Part shown: positions 1-5,944 of the stretch, one piece after another
Layout: the number at the start of each line of letters is the position of its first letter
Numbering within the stretch: the stretch's first letter is position 1
Source: Thermotoga sp.
GTDB lineage: Bacteria > Thermotogota > Thermotogae > B3-G13
DNA length: 6,694 nt
NCBI GenBank assembly: GCA_003641555.1
Contig: QNAT01000069.1
Span: 1-6,694, forward strand
Reading direction: 5' to 3'
The notes under the pieces: generated by a model
Databases searched by the model: none
What the model was told of the DNA's origin: nothing
What the model saw: only the letters and a program-made list of their open reading frames with translations
Made by a program: the position numbers and the translations under genes

Positions 1-12
1 ATTCGGCTCTAA

Positions 13-20
13 AGTGAGGA
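13..20 (+). promoter_or_regulatory. Ribosome binding site supporting the TTG start of cmk
   Basis: AGTGAGGA ends 10 bases before the TTG at 31. It is the only purine-rich stretch of this kind before the conserved P-loop and is the main support for choosing TTG as the start. Its spacing is slightly long. Confidence 0.55.
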
Positions 21-30
21 AATTGGAATT

Positions 31-708
31 TTGAAGGATAGTTCCTATCTGAAAGTAATAGCTATAGATGGCCCAGCTGGTAGTGGAAAAAGCACAGTAG
101 CAAGAATAGTGGCAGATAGAATGAATATGATATATCTTGATACCGGGGCCATGTATCGAGCTGTTACATATTATCTTATCCGAATAGGCTTCTTTGAAAG
201 CAAATCCTCTGATATATGTTCCATTCTGAATAGTCTAAAACTCGAGTTCAACGATAGCAAAATCCTCTTAAACGGGAAAGATATATCTGAGGAAATAAGA
301 AGTCCGAGAATCGATGCTGAGGTCTCAGATATTGCAAAACGAAAAGAGGTCAGAGCATTCCTGACGGAGATGCAAAGGAAAATAGCAAAACGAGGAAATG
401 TAGTCATAGAGGGGAGAGATATAGGAACTGTAGTCATTCCAGAGGCTCCTCTAAAGGTCTTTTTGACTGCCTCCGTAAAGGAGCGTGCAAGAAGGCGGTA
501 CCTACAATTGAGATCAAAGGGAATAGAAACAGATATTAAAAAGATAGAAAAAGAAATTCGTAAAAGAGATGAAATAGATAGCACTCGAAAACTGGCACCT
601 CTTGTCAAACCGCGGAATGCAGTAGAGATCGATACAACAAATTTATCTGTTGAAGAAGTTGTAAATATGATAATCGAAATGGGAAAAGAGAGGTTTGAAA
701 AGACATGA
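31..708 (+). CDS. cmk: Cytidylate kinase (CMP/dCMP kinase)
   Basis: The enzyme transfers a phosphate from ATP to CMP or dCMP in the cytoplasm, feeding CTP and dCTP pools. The 225-residue product has the family's full length and motifs in order: the P-loop GPAGSGKS at residues 14-21, DTGAMYR at 37-43, EGRDIGT at 127-133, an arginine-rich lid near 151-157 (ERARRRY), and the RD..DS.R..APL signature from about 179. The start is TTG at 31. No ATG lies near the N-terminus, an in-frame stop (TAA) sits at 10-12, and a Shine-Dalgarno-like AGTGAGGA at 13-20 is well placed. The last codons overlap ispH by 4 bases (ATGA), so the two are probably translationally coupled. The promoter must lie upstream of the window, since only 30 bases precede the start. 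The identification is firm; the exact start is slightly less so. Confidence 0.96.
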   Translation: MKDSSYLKVIAIDGPAGSGKSTVARIVADRMNMIYLDTGAMYRAVTYYLIRIGFFESKSSDICSILNSLKLEFNDSKILLNGKDISEEIRSPRIDAEVSDIAKRKEVRAFLTEMQRKIAKRGNVVIEGRDIGTVVIPEAPLKVFLTASVKERARRRYLQLRSKGIETDIKKIEKEIRKRDEIDSTRKLAPLVKPRNAVEIDTTNLSVEEVVNMIIEMGKERFEKT

Positions 709-1538
709 ATATGATCCTGGCAAAAAACATAGGCTTCTGCAGCGGAGTCAAAAGAATAATACACCTCGTTGAAACAATGTCGAAAGGCAAGAAAAAGGTA
801 TATTACTGGGGGGCACTGATTCACAATTCTGTGGAACTCGCAAGGTTGAACGATATTGGAATAAAGGAATTTGATGGGAATGTGAAATCCGGGGAAAATG
901 CAATTGTCGTGACACGTGCTCATGGGACAAGTAAAGAAGAAGTGGAGATGTTGAGGAAGAAGGTTAAAGTTCTGGATGGAACTTGCCCCAAGGTAATAAA
1001 GATACATCAAATGGTAGATAAGGCGATAAAGGAAGGATATAGAGTAATCGTATATGGGAATGAACGACATGCAGAAATGAAGGCATTGAGAAAAGATTAT
1101 GAAAATGAAGTTAAAATCATAAGTGATGTGAATTCGATAGAAGGTTTAACAATGAGTGATGATGAAAAATTACTCCTCATTTCTCAAACTACCATGATGA
1201 AAGAGGATTTTGAAAAAATAGCATTTGCTCTCAAGAATAAATTTAAGAATCTGAAAGTGTATAATACCATATGTGAAGAAACTCTTGCAAGACAAAAGGA
1301 AGCAATCGATATAGCGAAAAGCGTGGATGTTGTCCTGGTTATTGGGGGTAAGAATAGTTCTAATACGAATACATTGGTAAAAATAGCAAAAGAGTACAAT
1401 ACCCGTGTTTTCCATGTTGAGGATGAAAAAGCGCTATTTCCTGGTATGTTTATAAATGCTAATACGGTTGGGGTGCTTTCGGGTACTTCTACACCTATTT
1501 ACCTCGTGAAGAGGATTATAGAAAAATGTAAGAGTTAA
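705..1538 (+). CDS. ispH: 4-hydroxy-3-methylbut-2-enyl diphosphate reductase
   Basis: IspH (LytB) is a [4Fe-4S] enzyme that reduces HMBPP to IPP and DMAPP, the last step of the MEP isoprenoid pathway, in the cytoplasm. The three cluster cysteines are visible at C12 (GFCSGV), C94 (DGTCPK) and C190 (NTIC). Substrate-binding histidines are at H40, H73 (RAHG) and H122, and the catalytic glutamate is probably E124 in HAEMKA. The NSSN motif is at 217-220 and the C-terminal signature reads SGTSTP at 259-264, where many homologues have AGASTP. At 277 residues it is a short form without the longer tails of some proteobacterial enzymes. The ATG at 705 overlaps the cmk stop and follows AGAGG (689-693); an ATG at 711 is a weaker alternative. 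In many Clostridia this protein is fused to an S1 protein. Here the S1 gene follows separately after 12 bases. Confidence 0.96.
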   Translation: MNMILAKNIGFCSGVKRIIHLVETMSKGKKKVYYWGALIHNSVELARLNDIGIKEFDGNVKSGENAIVVTRAHGTSKEEVEMLRKKVKVLDGTCPKVIKIHQMVDKAIKEGYRVIVYGNERHAEMKALRKDYENEVKIISDVNSIEGLTMSDDEKLLLISQTTMMKEDFEKIAFALKNKFKNLKVYNTICEETLARQKEAIDIAKSVDVVLVIGGKNSSNTNTLVKIAKEYNTRVFHVEDEKALFPGMFINANTVGVLSGTSTPIYLVKRIIEKCKS

Positions 1539-1551
1539 GGAGGTTACGATG
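1537..1551 (+). promoter_or_regulatory. Strong ribosome binding site of rpsA over overlapping ATG/GTG
   Basis: AAGGAGG at 1537-1543 is a near-perfect Shine-Dalgarno sequence that overlaps the TAA stop of ispH. It is followed by ATGTG at 1549-1553. The ATG at 1549 opens a frame that stops after 8 codons, while the GTG at 1551 opens the S1 reading frame. Spacing is 5 bases to the ATG and 7 to the GTG. The S1 frame therefore starts at GTG. Confidence 0.8.
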
Positions 1552-3272
1552 TGGAAGAGAAAAAGGATAACATAAATAAGGCATCTGGGGAAAATGAAAT
1601 AACCATGGAAGATGTTGTGCAAACTATGGATGGGTCTTTCCCTAAGCTGAAAAGAAGTGTTGTGGTTGAAGGAGTGGTTAAAAAAATTGGTGAAAATGGC
1701 ATCTTCATTGATTTTGGTTATAAGACAGAGGGTTTTATCCCTCAGAGTGAGTTACTCGAAAAGAGCGAGAGCTACGAGATCGGGAAGAAATTGAAGGCAC
1801 TGATACTTTCTCTTGGTAAAGATAGCGAAGAGCAGATCATACGTATTTCTGAAAAAAGGGTAAAATTGAATGAGATATGGAAAGAAGTTGAAAGAGCATT
1901 TAGAACTGAGGAAAAATATGTAAAAGGGATCGTTGAGAAGAGAATAAAAGGCGGGTATAATGTATTGATAGACGGGTATTTACCTGCCTTTTTGCCAACA
2001 TCTCATAAAGGAACACCGAAAATAAAATCCCTTCGTAAAGGTAAAGAATTGGAATTTAAGTTGTTAGAAGTCAATAGGCGCAAAAGGAGTATCGTCGTGT
2101 CAAGAAGGCTCTATCTGGAAGAGAAGGAGAAGAAAGAAAAAGAGGAATTCTTTACGAATCTGAAGAACGGAGAAATACTTGTAGGGAAGGTGAAGAATAA
2201 GACATCATTTGGAGCTTTTATAGACATTGGTCCTGTAGATGGCTTGCTGCATGTGAGTGAGATCAGCTGGGATGAGAGGAAGAACGACCTTTCTGCGATA
2301 AAGAAGGGAGAGAAGATCAAAGTTATGGTCAAGGCATTCGATCCCGAAACTGAGCGGGTTAGTCTTAGCATAAAACGTCTCACTCCGGATCCATGGGAGT
2401 CTGTGGATGAGAGATATAGTGCGGGAATCATCGTTGATGGTACGATTACAAAAATAGTGCCATTTGGTGTTTTGGTAGCCTTAGAAGATGGAGTTGAAGG
2501 ATTACTGCGAACTTCTGAAATCTTTTGGGGAAGGGCAAATAAAAAGAAGATAAAGAGTGTGTTTCAACCCGGTATGACTGTTAAAGTAGAAATATTATCT
2601 GTGAATAAAAAGGAAAAGAAGATTGCCTTGAGTCTGAAACGAGTCAAAGGAGATCCCTGGGAGAACATCTTAAGCAAATATGAAATAGGTAATACATATG
2701 ATGGGATTGTAACCACGGTGCTTCCCTATGGTGCACTTATCGAATTGGAAGATGGTGTTGAAGGCCTGGCTCATATATCTGAAATGTCCTGGAAACATAT
2801 AGCAGATCCGTCAGAAGTGGTAAAAAAAGGAGAGAAAGTATCAGTGAAGGTTCTGGGTATCAATAAGGAAAATAAGAGGATGTTCTTGAGTCTTAAACGT
2901 CTTACCGAGGACCCCTGGAAGAAGATCGTGCAAGAAGTGAAAATAGGATCGATATTGGAATGTAAGGTTGTAAAGGTGATAGAAGCCGGATGTTTTGTTT
3001 CGATCGGAAATGGGGTAGAAGGTTTCATACACGTATCCCAGCTTTCCCCCGAAAAGGCTAAGAACGCCAATGAAGTTGTTAAAGAAGGAAATATATTAAA
3101 GGCAAAAGTTAAACGCCTGGAGTACGATCCAGAAAAGGATATCAGAAAGATGAATCTGAGTGTTGTGGACTATTTGAAAGACAAAGAAAGTGAGGATTAC
3201 GCTGAATTTTTGGGTAAAAAAAATACAAACATTACATTAGCAGATAAGTTGAGGTTAAATGAAGAAAAGTGA
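1551..3272 (+). CDS. rpsA: Small-subunit ribosomal protein S1, six S1 domains
   Basis: S1 is an RNA-binding protein of the 30S subunit that helps capture and unfold mRNA. The 573-residue product is a string of six OB-fold S1 domains at roughly 36-105, 122-187, 207-276, 292-364, 379-450 and 463-537. Domains 3 to 6 carry the standard core (for example GAFIDIG..DGLLHVSEIS and GVEGFIHVSQLS) and are joined by DPW linkers at residues 280-282, 368-370 and 454-456. Domain 2 is the most divergent, with GYLPAFLPTS in place of the usual core, as is typical of the ribosome-docking end of S1 proteins. The N-terminal 33 residues are acidic and probably flexible; the C-terminal tail is charged. The start is GTG, set by a strong ribosome binding site. 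The stop overlaps der by 4 bases. A general RNA-binding role beyond the 30S subunit cannot be excluded from sequence. Confidence 0.93.
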   Translation: MEEKKDNINKASGENEITMEDVVQTMDGSFPKLKRSVVVEGVVKKIGENGIFIDFGYKTEGFIPQSELLEKSESYEIGKKLKALILSLGKDSEEQIIRISEKRVKLNEIWKEVERAFRTEEKYVKGIVEKRIKGGYNVLIDGYLPAFLPTSHKGTPKIKSLRKGKELEFKLLEVNRRKRSIVVSRRLYLEEKEKKEKEEFFTNLKNGEILVGKVKNKTSFGAFIDIGPVDGLLHVSEISWDERKNDLSAIKKGEKIKVMVKAFDPETERVSLSIKRLTPDPWESVDERYSAGIIVDGTITKIVPFGVLVALEDGVEGLLRTSEIFWGRANKKKIKSVFQPGMTVKVEILSVNKKEKKIALSLKRVKGDPWENILSKYEIGNTYDGIVTTVLPYGALIELEDGVEGLAHISEMSWKHIADPSEVVKKGEKVSVKVLGINKENKRMFLSLKRLTEDPWKKIVQEVKIGSILECKVVKVIEAGCFVSIGNGVEGFIHVSQLSPEKAKNANEVVKEGNILKAKVKRLEYDPEKDIRKMNLSVVDYLKDKESEDYAEFLGKKNTNITLADKLRLNEEK

Positions 3273-4582
3273 AGAGGAATTATATTCGCGTTTTTCTGGT
3301 AGGTAAAACGAACGTTGGGAAATCGACGTTATTCAACAGGATAATTGGAAAGAGAAAAGCAATAGTAGAGCACACCCCAAATATAACACGCGATCTCATC
3401 GAAGATGTTGCTGAATGGGAAGGAAAGAAGTTCATACTCGTGGATAGCGGAGGATTTATGGATGAACCCAGAGATGAGATCGCAAAAAGAGTTTTTTCTA
3501 AACTCGTTGAGGGCATTGATAAGGCAGATCTCTTGATCGTTATGGTAGATGCACGAGCAGGGATCACTAAGGAAGATTTCGATATCGCAGATATGGTTAG
3601 AAAATCATCAAAAGGGTATATACTCGTTGCCAATAAGATAGAAGACCTGTCTAAACCATTGGATCCAGATATATACTCGCTGGGATTAGGGGAACCAGTA
3701 AGGATCTCAGCAGAGCATGGAATAAACGTGGATGAATTATTGGATGATATAATTTCTCACATAGAATTGAAAGAAGAGATGAACTCCCATGAAGCAAGTG
3801 TTCAGGTCAGTGTGGTAGGAAAACCAAATGTTGGAAAGTCAACACTGTTCAACACGATAATAAAGGAAGAAAGATCAATAGTAACGGATATACCCGGGAC
3901 TACAAGAGATGTTGTGCATTCTCTTTTGGAAAGGGAAGGCAGGGTATATTTACTTCTGGATACGGCGGGCTTAAGAAAAAGGGTTAAAGTGGGGAAAAGA
4001 GGAGTTGAGAGATATAGCGTGAAACGGACGTTGAACTCGATAAGAGAAAGTGATGTTATCTGCTTCCTGGTGGATCCAACTCAGGGCGTCACAGAACAGG
4101 ACCAACGGATAGCTTCGTTCATCCAGGAAAGTGAAAAAGCTGTTGTGATAGTTATATCCAAATCTGATCTGATGGATAAAAAAGGATTGAAGGATTTTAC
4201 CGATATTATAAGAAATAAATTATACTTTTTAGATTATGCACCCATCATATCTACTTCTGCGAAAACAGGTAAGGGGCTACCAAGGCTATTCAATGCTATA
4301 GATGAAGCATATAAAAATTATACTGCCGAGATATCCACAAGTGAAATAAACAATATTCTCAGAAGGACGATGCTCCTTTCGCCGATTTCTACGAGTAAAG
4401 GAAAACGAGTAAGAATTTCCTATTGTGTTCAGGGGGGAAAGAAACCTCCCAGGTTCATATTTTTCTGTAATTATCCCGATGGTATAAATATCCAGTTTAA
4501 GAAACGCCTGGTACATGTGATACGTAAAAACATTACATCATTATCGAGTACGCCTATACATTTGGTCTTCAAAAGGGGGTAG
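3269..4582 (+). CDS. der: Ribosome assembly GTPase Der (EngA), two G domains
   Basis: Der is a tandem GTPase that acts in maturation of the 50S subunit. The 437-residue product has the full layout: G domain 1 at about 6-165, G domain 2 at about 178-350 and a C-terminal KH-like domain from about 355. In the first domain, G1 is GKTNVGKST (12-20), G2 threonine T40, G3 DSGG (59-62), G4 NKIE (122-125) and G5 SAE (147-149). In the second, G1 is GKPNVGKST (184-192), G2 TTRD (211-214), G3 DTAG (231-234), G4 SKSD (297-300) and G5 SAK (330-332). Both G4 motifs differ from NKxD, most notably the serine at 297. The GTG start at 3269 is the only usable one: an in-frame TGA lies at 3260-3262. No strong ribosome binding site is close (GAGG at 3251-3254 is 14 bases away), so translation probably relies on coupling to rpsA through the GTGA overlap. 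Confidence 0.96.
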   Translation: MKRNYIRVFLVGKTNVGKSTLFNRIIGKRKAIVEHTPNITRDLIEDVAEWEGKKFILVDSGGFMDEPRDEIAKRVFSKLVEGIDKADLLIVMVDARAGITKEDFDIADMVRKSSKGYILVANKIEDLSKPLDPDIYSLGLGEPVRISAEHGINVDELLDDIISHIELKEEMNSHEASVQVSVVGKPNVGKSTLFNTIIKEERSIVTDIPGTTRDVVHSLLEREGRVYLLLDTAGLRKRVKVGKRGVERYSVKRTLNSIRESDVICFLVDPTQGVTEQDQRIASFIQESEKAVVIVISKSDLMDKKGLKDFTDIIRNKLYFLDYAPIISTSAKTGKGLPRLFNAIDEAYKNYTAEISTSEINNILRRTMLLSPISTSKGKRVRISYCVQGGKKPPRFIFFCNYPDGINIQFKKRLVHVIRKNITSLSSTPIHLVFKRG

Positions 4583-4591
4583 TTGTAAAAC

Positions 4592-5233
4592 ATGAGAATT
4601 CTGGAGATCGTTGCTTTATTCATTATGAGTTATATATTGGGTTCGGTGCCTTTCAGTTATTTGATACCAAAACTCTTGACCGGTATTGATATTAGAAAGT
4701 TTGGAAGCGGTAACGTCGGAGCCACTAATGCCACAAGAGCCACCAATCTATACGTCGGTTTGTTGTGTGCTTCATGTGATATTGGGAAAGCTATACTTCC
4801 AACGTTCATTGCCCTTATGGCCTTTGGCTGGGGTTATATACCGCTTTTGATAGGTATTGCAGCCGTTTCCGGGCATGATCACAGTATCTTCATGAAGTTC
4901 AAAGGAGGTAAGGGCGTTGCTACAACATTAGGTGTTGTTTTTGTTTATTCTCCCCTTACTGGAACGATATTCGTTGTTATATGGCTCGCAATAGTTATCC
5001 TGAGCCAATATGCTTCTCTTGCTTCTCTGATAGCTATGATTTTCGCAGCAGCATCCATAATGGTGGATTTTCCTATACGTACGGATATAATAGTTAAGAT
5101 TTTATTCCTGCTGCTGGCAGGACTTGTCTTTTATCAACACAGGGAAAACATAAAGCGTATTGCTAAAGGTACAGAAAGTAAGATCGATCTATTCAAATAC
5201 GCAAAAAAGCGTTTGAGGAGGAATAGAAAATGA
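4592..5233 (+). CDS. plsY: Acyl-phosphate:glycerol-3-phosphate acyltransferase PlsY
   Basis: PlsY is an integral membrane enzyme that moves an acyl group from acyl-phosphate to glycerol-3-phosphate, making lysophosphatidic acid, the first committed step of phospholipid synthesis. The 213-residue product has the family motifs: the N-terminal GSVPFSYLIPK (17-27), GSGNVGATN (38-46), the glycine-rich loop GHDHSIFMKFKGGKGVAT (94-111) and the C-terminal HRENIKRI (183-190) followed by a basic tail. Hydrophobic segments fit a multi-pass protein, roughly at 4-25, 53-73, 76-93, 109-131, 134-158 and 165-181. The position after GHDH is serine where proline is common. The ATG at 4592 follows der by 9 bases. 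AGGGGG at 4574-4579, inside the end of der, is a plausible but distant ribosome binding site. The stop overlaps fliQ by 4 bases. Confidence 0.95.
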   Translation: MRILEIVALFIMSYILGSVPFSYLIPKLLTGIDIRKFGSGNVGATNATRATNLYVGLLCASCDIGKAILPTFIALMAFGWGYIPLLIGIAAVSGHDHSIFMKFKGGKGVATTLGVVFVYSPLTGTIFVVIWLAIVILSQYASLASLIAMIFAAASIMVDFPIRTDIIVKILFLLLAGLVFYQHRENIKRIAKGTESKIDLFKYAKKRLRRNRK

Positions 5234-5496
5234 CACTCGATGTAATAGTTACGATAGCACAACGTGCGATATATACACTTCTCATTGTCATATCTCCTGT
5301 ATTGTTAACAAGTCTCTTAGTTGGTTTATTGATAAGCATATTCCAGGCTACAACACAAATAAATGAACAAACTCTAACTTTCGTTCCAAAGATATTTGCT
5401 GCCTTTTTAGTTATTGCATTTTTAGGTGGATGGATGTTCAAGCAATTGATAAATTTGGCACGTGAGATAATGACATTTTATATTAATTTTGTGTAA
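5230..5496 (+). CDS. fliQ: Flagellar type III export gate protein FliQ
   Basis: FliQ is a small membrane subunit of the FliP-FliQ-FliR export gate, through which flagellar rod, hook and filament proteins leave the cell. The 88-residue product has the family's usual length, two hydrophobic helices (about 13-38 and 55-75) and the diagnostic stretch between and around them: TSLLVGLLISIFQATTQI at 27-44 and NEQTLTFVPK at 45-54. The ATG overlaps the plsY stop (ATGA), and a strong Shine-Dalgarno sequence, GAGGAGGA at 5215-5222, sits in the plsY end. No fliP or fliR lies beside it, although fliQ is usually found between those two. It is the last gene of the block. A virulence-type SctS homologue is the alternative, but no secretion-system neighbours support that. 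Confidence 0.92.
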   Translation: MTLDVIVTIAQRAIYTLLIVISPVLLTSLLVGLLISIFQATTQINEQTLTFVPKIFAAFLVIAFLGGWMFKQLINLAREIMTFYINFV

Positions 5497-5542
5497 CTAA
5501 ACTTCGTTGAAATGCAAAATATCAACCCATTATTATGTTCAT

Positions 5543-5571
5543 TTCTTTTGTCTTGATACAAGTCAAACGAA
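5543..5571. repeat. Imperfect hairpin after fliQ
   Basis: A stem of 3, 4 and 4 pairs (TTC/GAA, TTTG/CAAA, CTTG/CAAG), interrupted by two mismatches, closes on the loop ATA. No T tract follows on either strand, so it is not a typical intrinsic terminator. It may be part of a repeat element. Confidence 0.45.
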
Positions 5572-5593
5572 CCAAAGAAAAGATCAAGGCCAG

Positions 5594-5709
5594 TACGAAA
5601 TTTGCTAAAATTCTTCGTAAAAATATTGAAAATGGGTGGACTCGCTTCTCTCAGACAGTATCATTTTCTTAACACGTTTTTCCTCGAATTCCTTAACGCA
5701 AATTTCGTA
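5594..5709. repeat. Perfect 12-base inverted repeat, 92-base spacer
   Basis: TACGAAATTTGC at 5594-5605 is exactly mirrored by GCAAATTTCGTA at 5698-5709. The 92 bases between contain a second, smaller inverted pair: GAAAATG at 5628-5634 and CATTTTC at 5662-5668. The nested arrangement could fold into one long structure or mark the edges of an inserted segment. It does not extend past 12 bases in either direction. Confidence 0.6.
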
Positions 5710-5710
5710 A

Positions 5711-5729
5711 TGCCGACTTAAAGTCGGTG
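5711..5729. repeat. Compact hairpin CCGAC-TTAAA-GTCGG
   Basis: A 5-pair GC-rich stem (5713-5717 with 5723-5727) around a TTAAA loop gains two G-T pairs at its base. It directly follows the right arm of the 12-base inverted repeat. No T tract follows. Confidence 0.5.
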
Positions 5730-5737
5730 CCTCAATT

Positions 5738-5752
5738 CTCAACGGCCTTGAG
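5738..5752. repeat. Small hairpin CTCAA-CGGCC-TTGAG
   Basis: A perfect 5-pair stem with a 5-base loop lies 8 bases after the previous hairpin. The left arm CTCAA also occurs at 5731-5735. It is short enough to be chance, and is listed because it belongs to a cluster of such structures. Confidence 0.3.
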
Positions 5753-5914
5753 TGGATCAAATTCGTCTTACACTATATACATATGACAAATATGAATTTA
5801 GTGGATATATCCTGGGACCGAATAGTAAAAACAAAAATGTTCTTTTTTTATCTTCTTGTCGAGTCCTCCATCAACTATTTTTATCATATAGCCTACCGTT
5901 ATTCACATAATTTC

Positions 5915-5923
5915 TGTTATAAT
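5915..5923 (+). promoter_or_regulatory. Extended -10 promoter of murG
   Basis: TGTTATAAT combines the extended TG motif with a consensus TATAAT box (5918-5923). The -35 position has nothing close to TTGACA, as is common where an extended -10 is present. Transcription would start near 5930, leaving a leader of only about 15 bases before the murG ATG. This suggests murG begins a new transcription unit separate from the fliQ block. Confidence 0.65.
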
Positions 5924-5944
5924 ATGTATTTAGAAGGTGATACA

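Larger units (their letters stand above)
5497..5944. other. Intergenic region with inverted repeats, possible decayed element
   Basis: About 450 bases without a supported gene separate fliQ from murG. The left part (about 5537-5755) is dense in hairpins and inverted repeats and differs in texture from the coding sequence. Short open frames exist: 45 codons at 5535-5672 on +, and about 60 codons without a start on -, from 5660 down to 5478. Neither has a ribosome binding site or a domain I recognise. The right part (5756-5914) is AT-rich, with the palindrome GGATATATCC at 5803-5812 and a run of seven T at 5843-5849, but no convincing stem before it. The last 30 bases hold the murG promoter and ribosome binding site. 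A dispersed repeat or a relic of a mobile element is my best reading of the left part; a structured RNA is possible. Copy number cannot be judged from one window. Confidence 0.5.

Noticed and set aside
1..30. Possible end of an upstream gene (TAA at 10-12 or TGA at 15-17)
   Set aside because: Too few bases are present to tell a real gene end from chance stops.
171..1070. A 299-codon open frame on the - strand across cmk and ispH
   Set aside because: It lies opposite two genes with complete catalytic motifs, and its translation shows no domain I recognise. It is a shadow frame.
5478..5660. A roughly 60-codon - strand frame running from the intergenic region into fliQ
   Set aside because: No ATG, GTG or TTG start is available near its beginning, and it runs into the end of fliQ. 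At most it is a decayed remnant.
5535..5672. A 45-codon + strand frame (starts MFISFVLIQVKRTKEK) in the intergenic region
   Set aside because: It has no ribosome binding site, spans the inverted repeats and shows no recognisable family. A short chance frame or relic is more likely than a gene.
5748..5779. Possible promoter with TTGAGT and TATATA
   Set aside because: The spacing is about 20 bases and the -10 fit at normal spacing is poor. The candidate near murG is far better.
5827..5849. Possible terminator: AACA-AAAA-TGTT followed by seven T
   Set aside because: The stem has only 4 AT-rich pairs and would be too weak for an intrinsic terminator. I found no better candidate for the end of the fliQ block.
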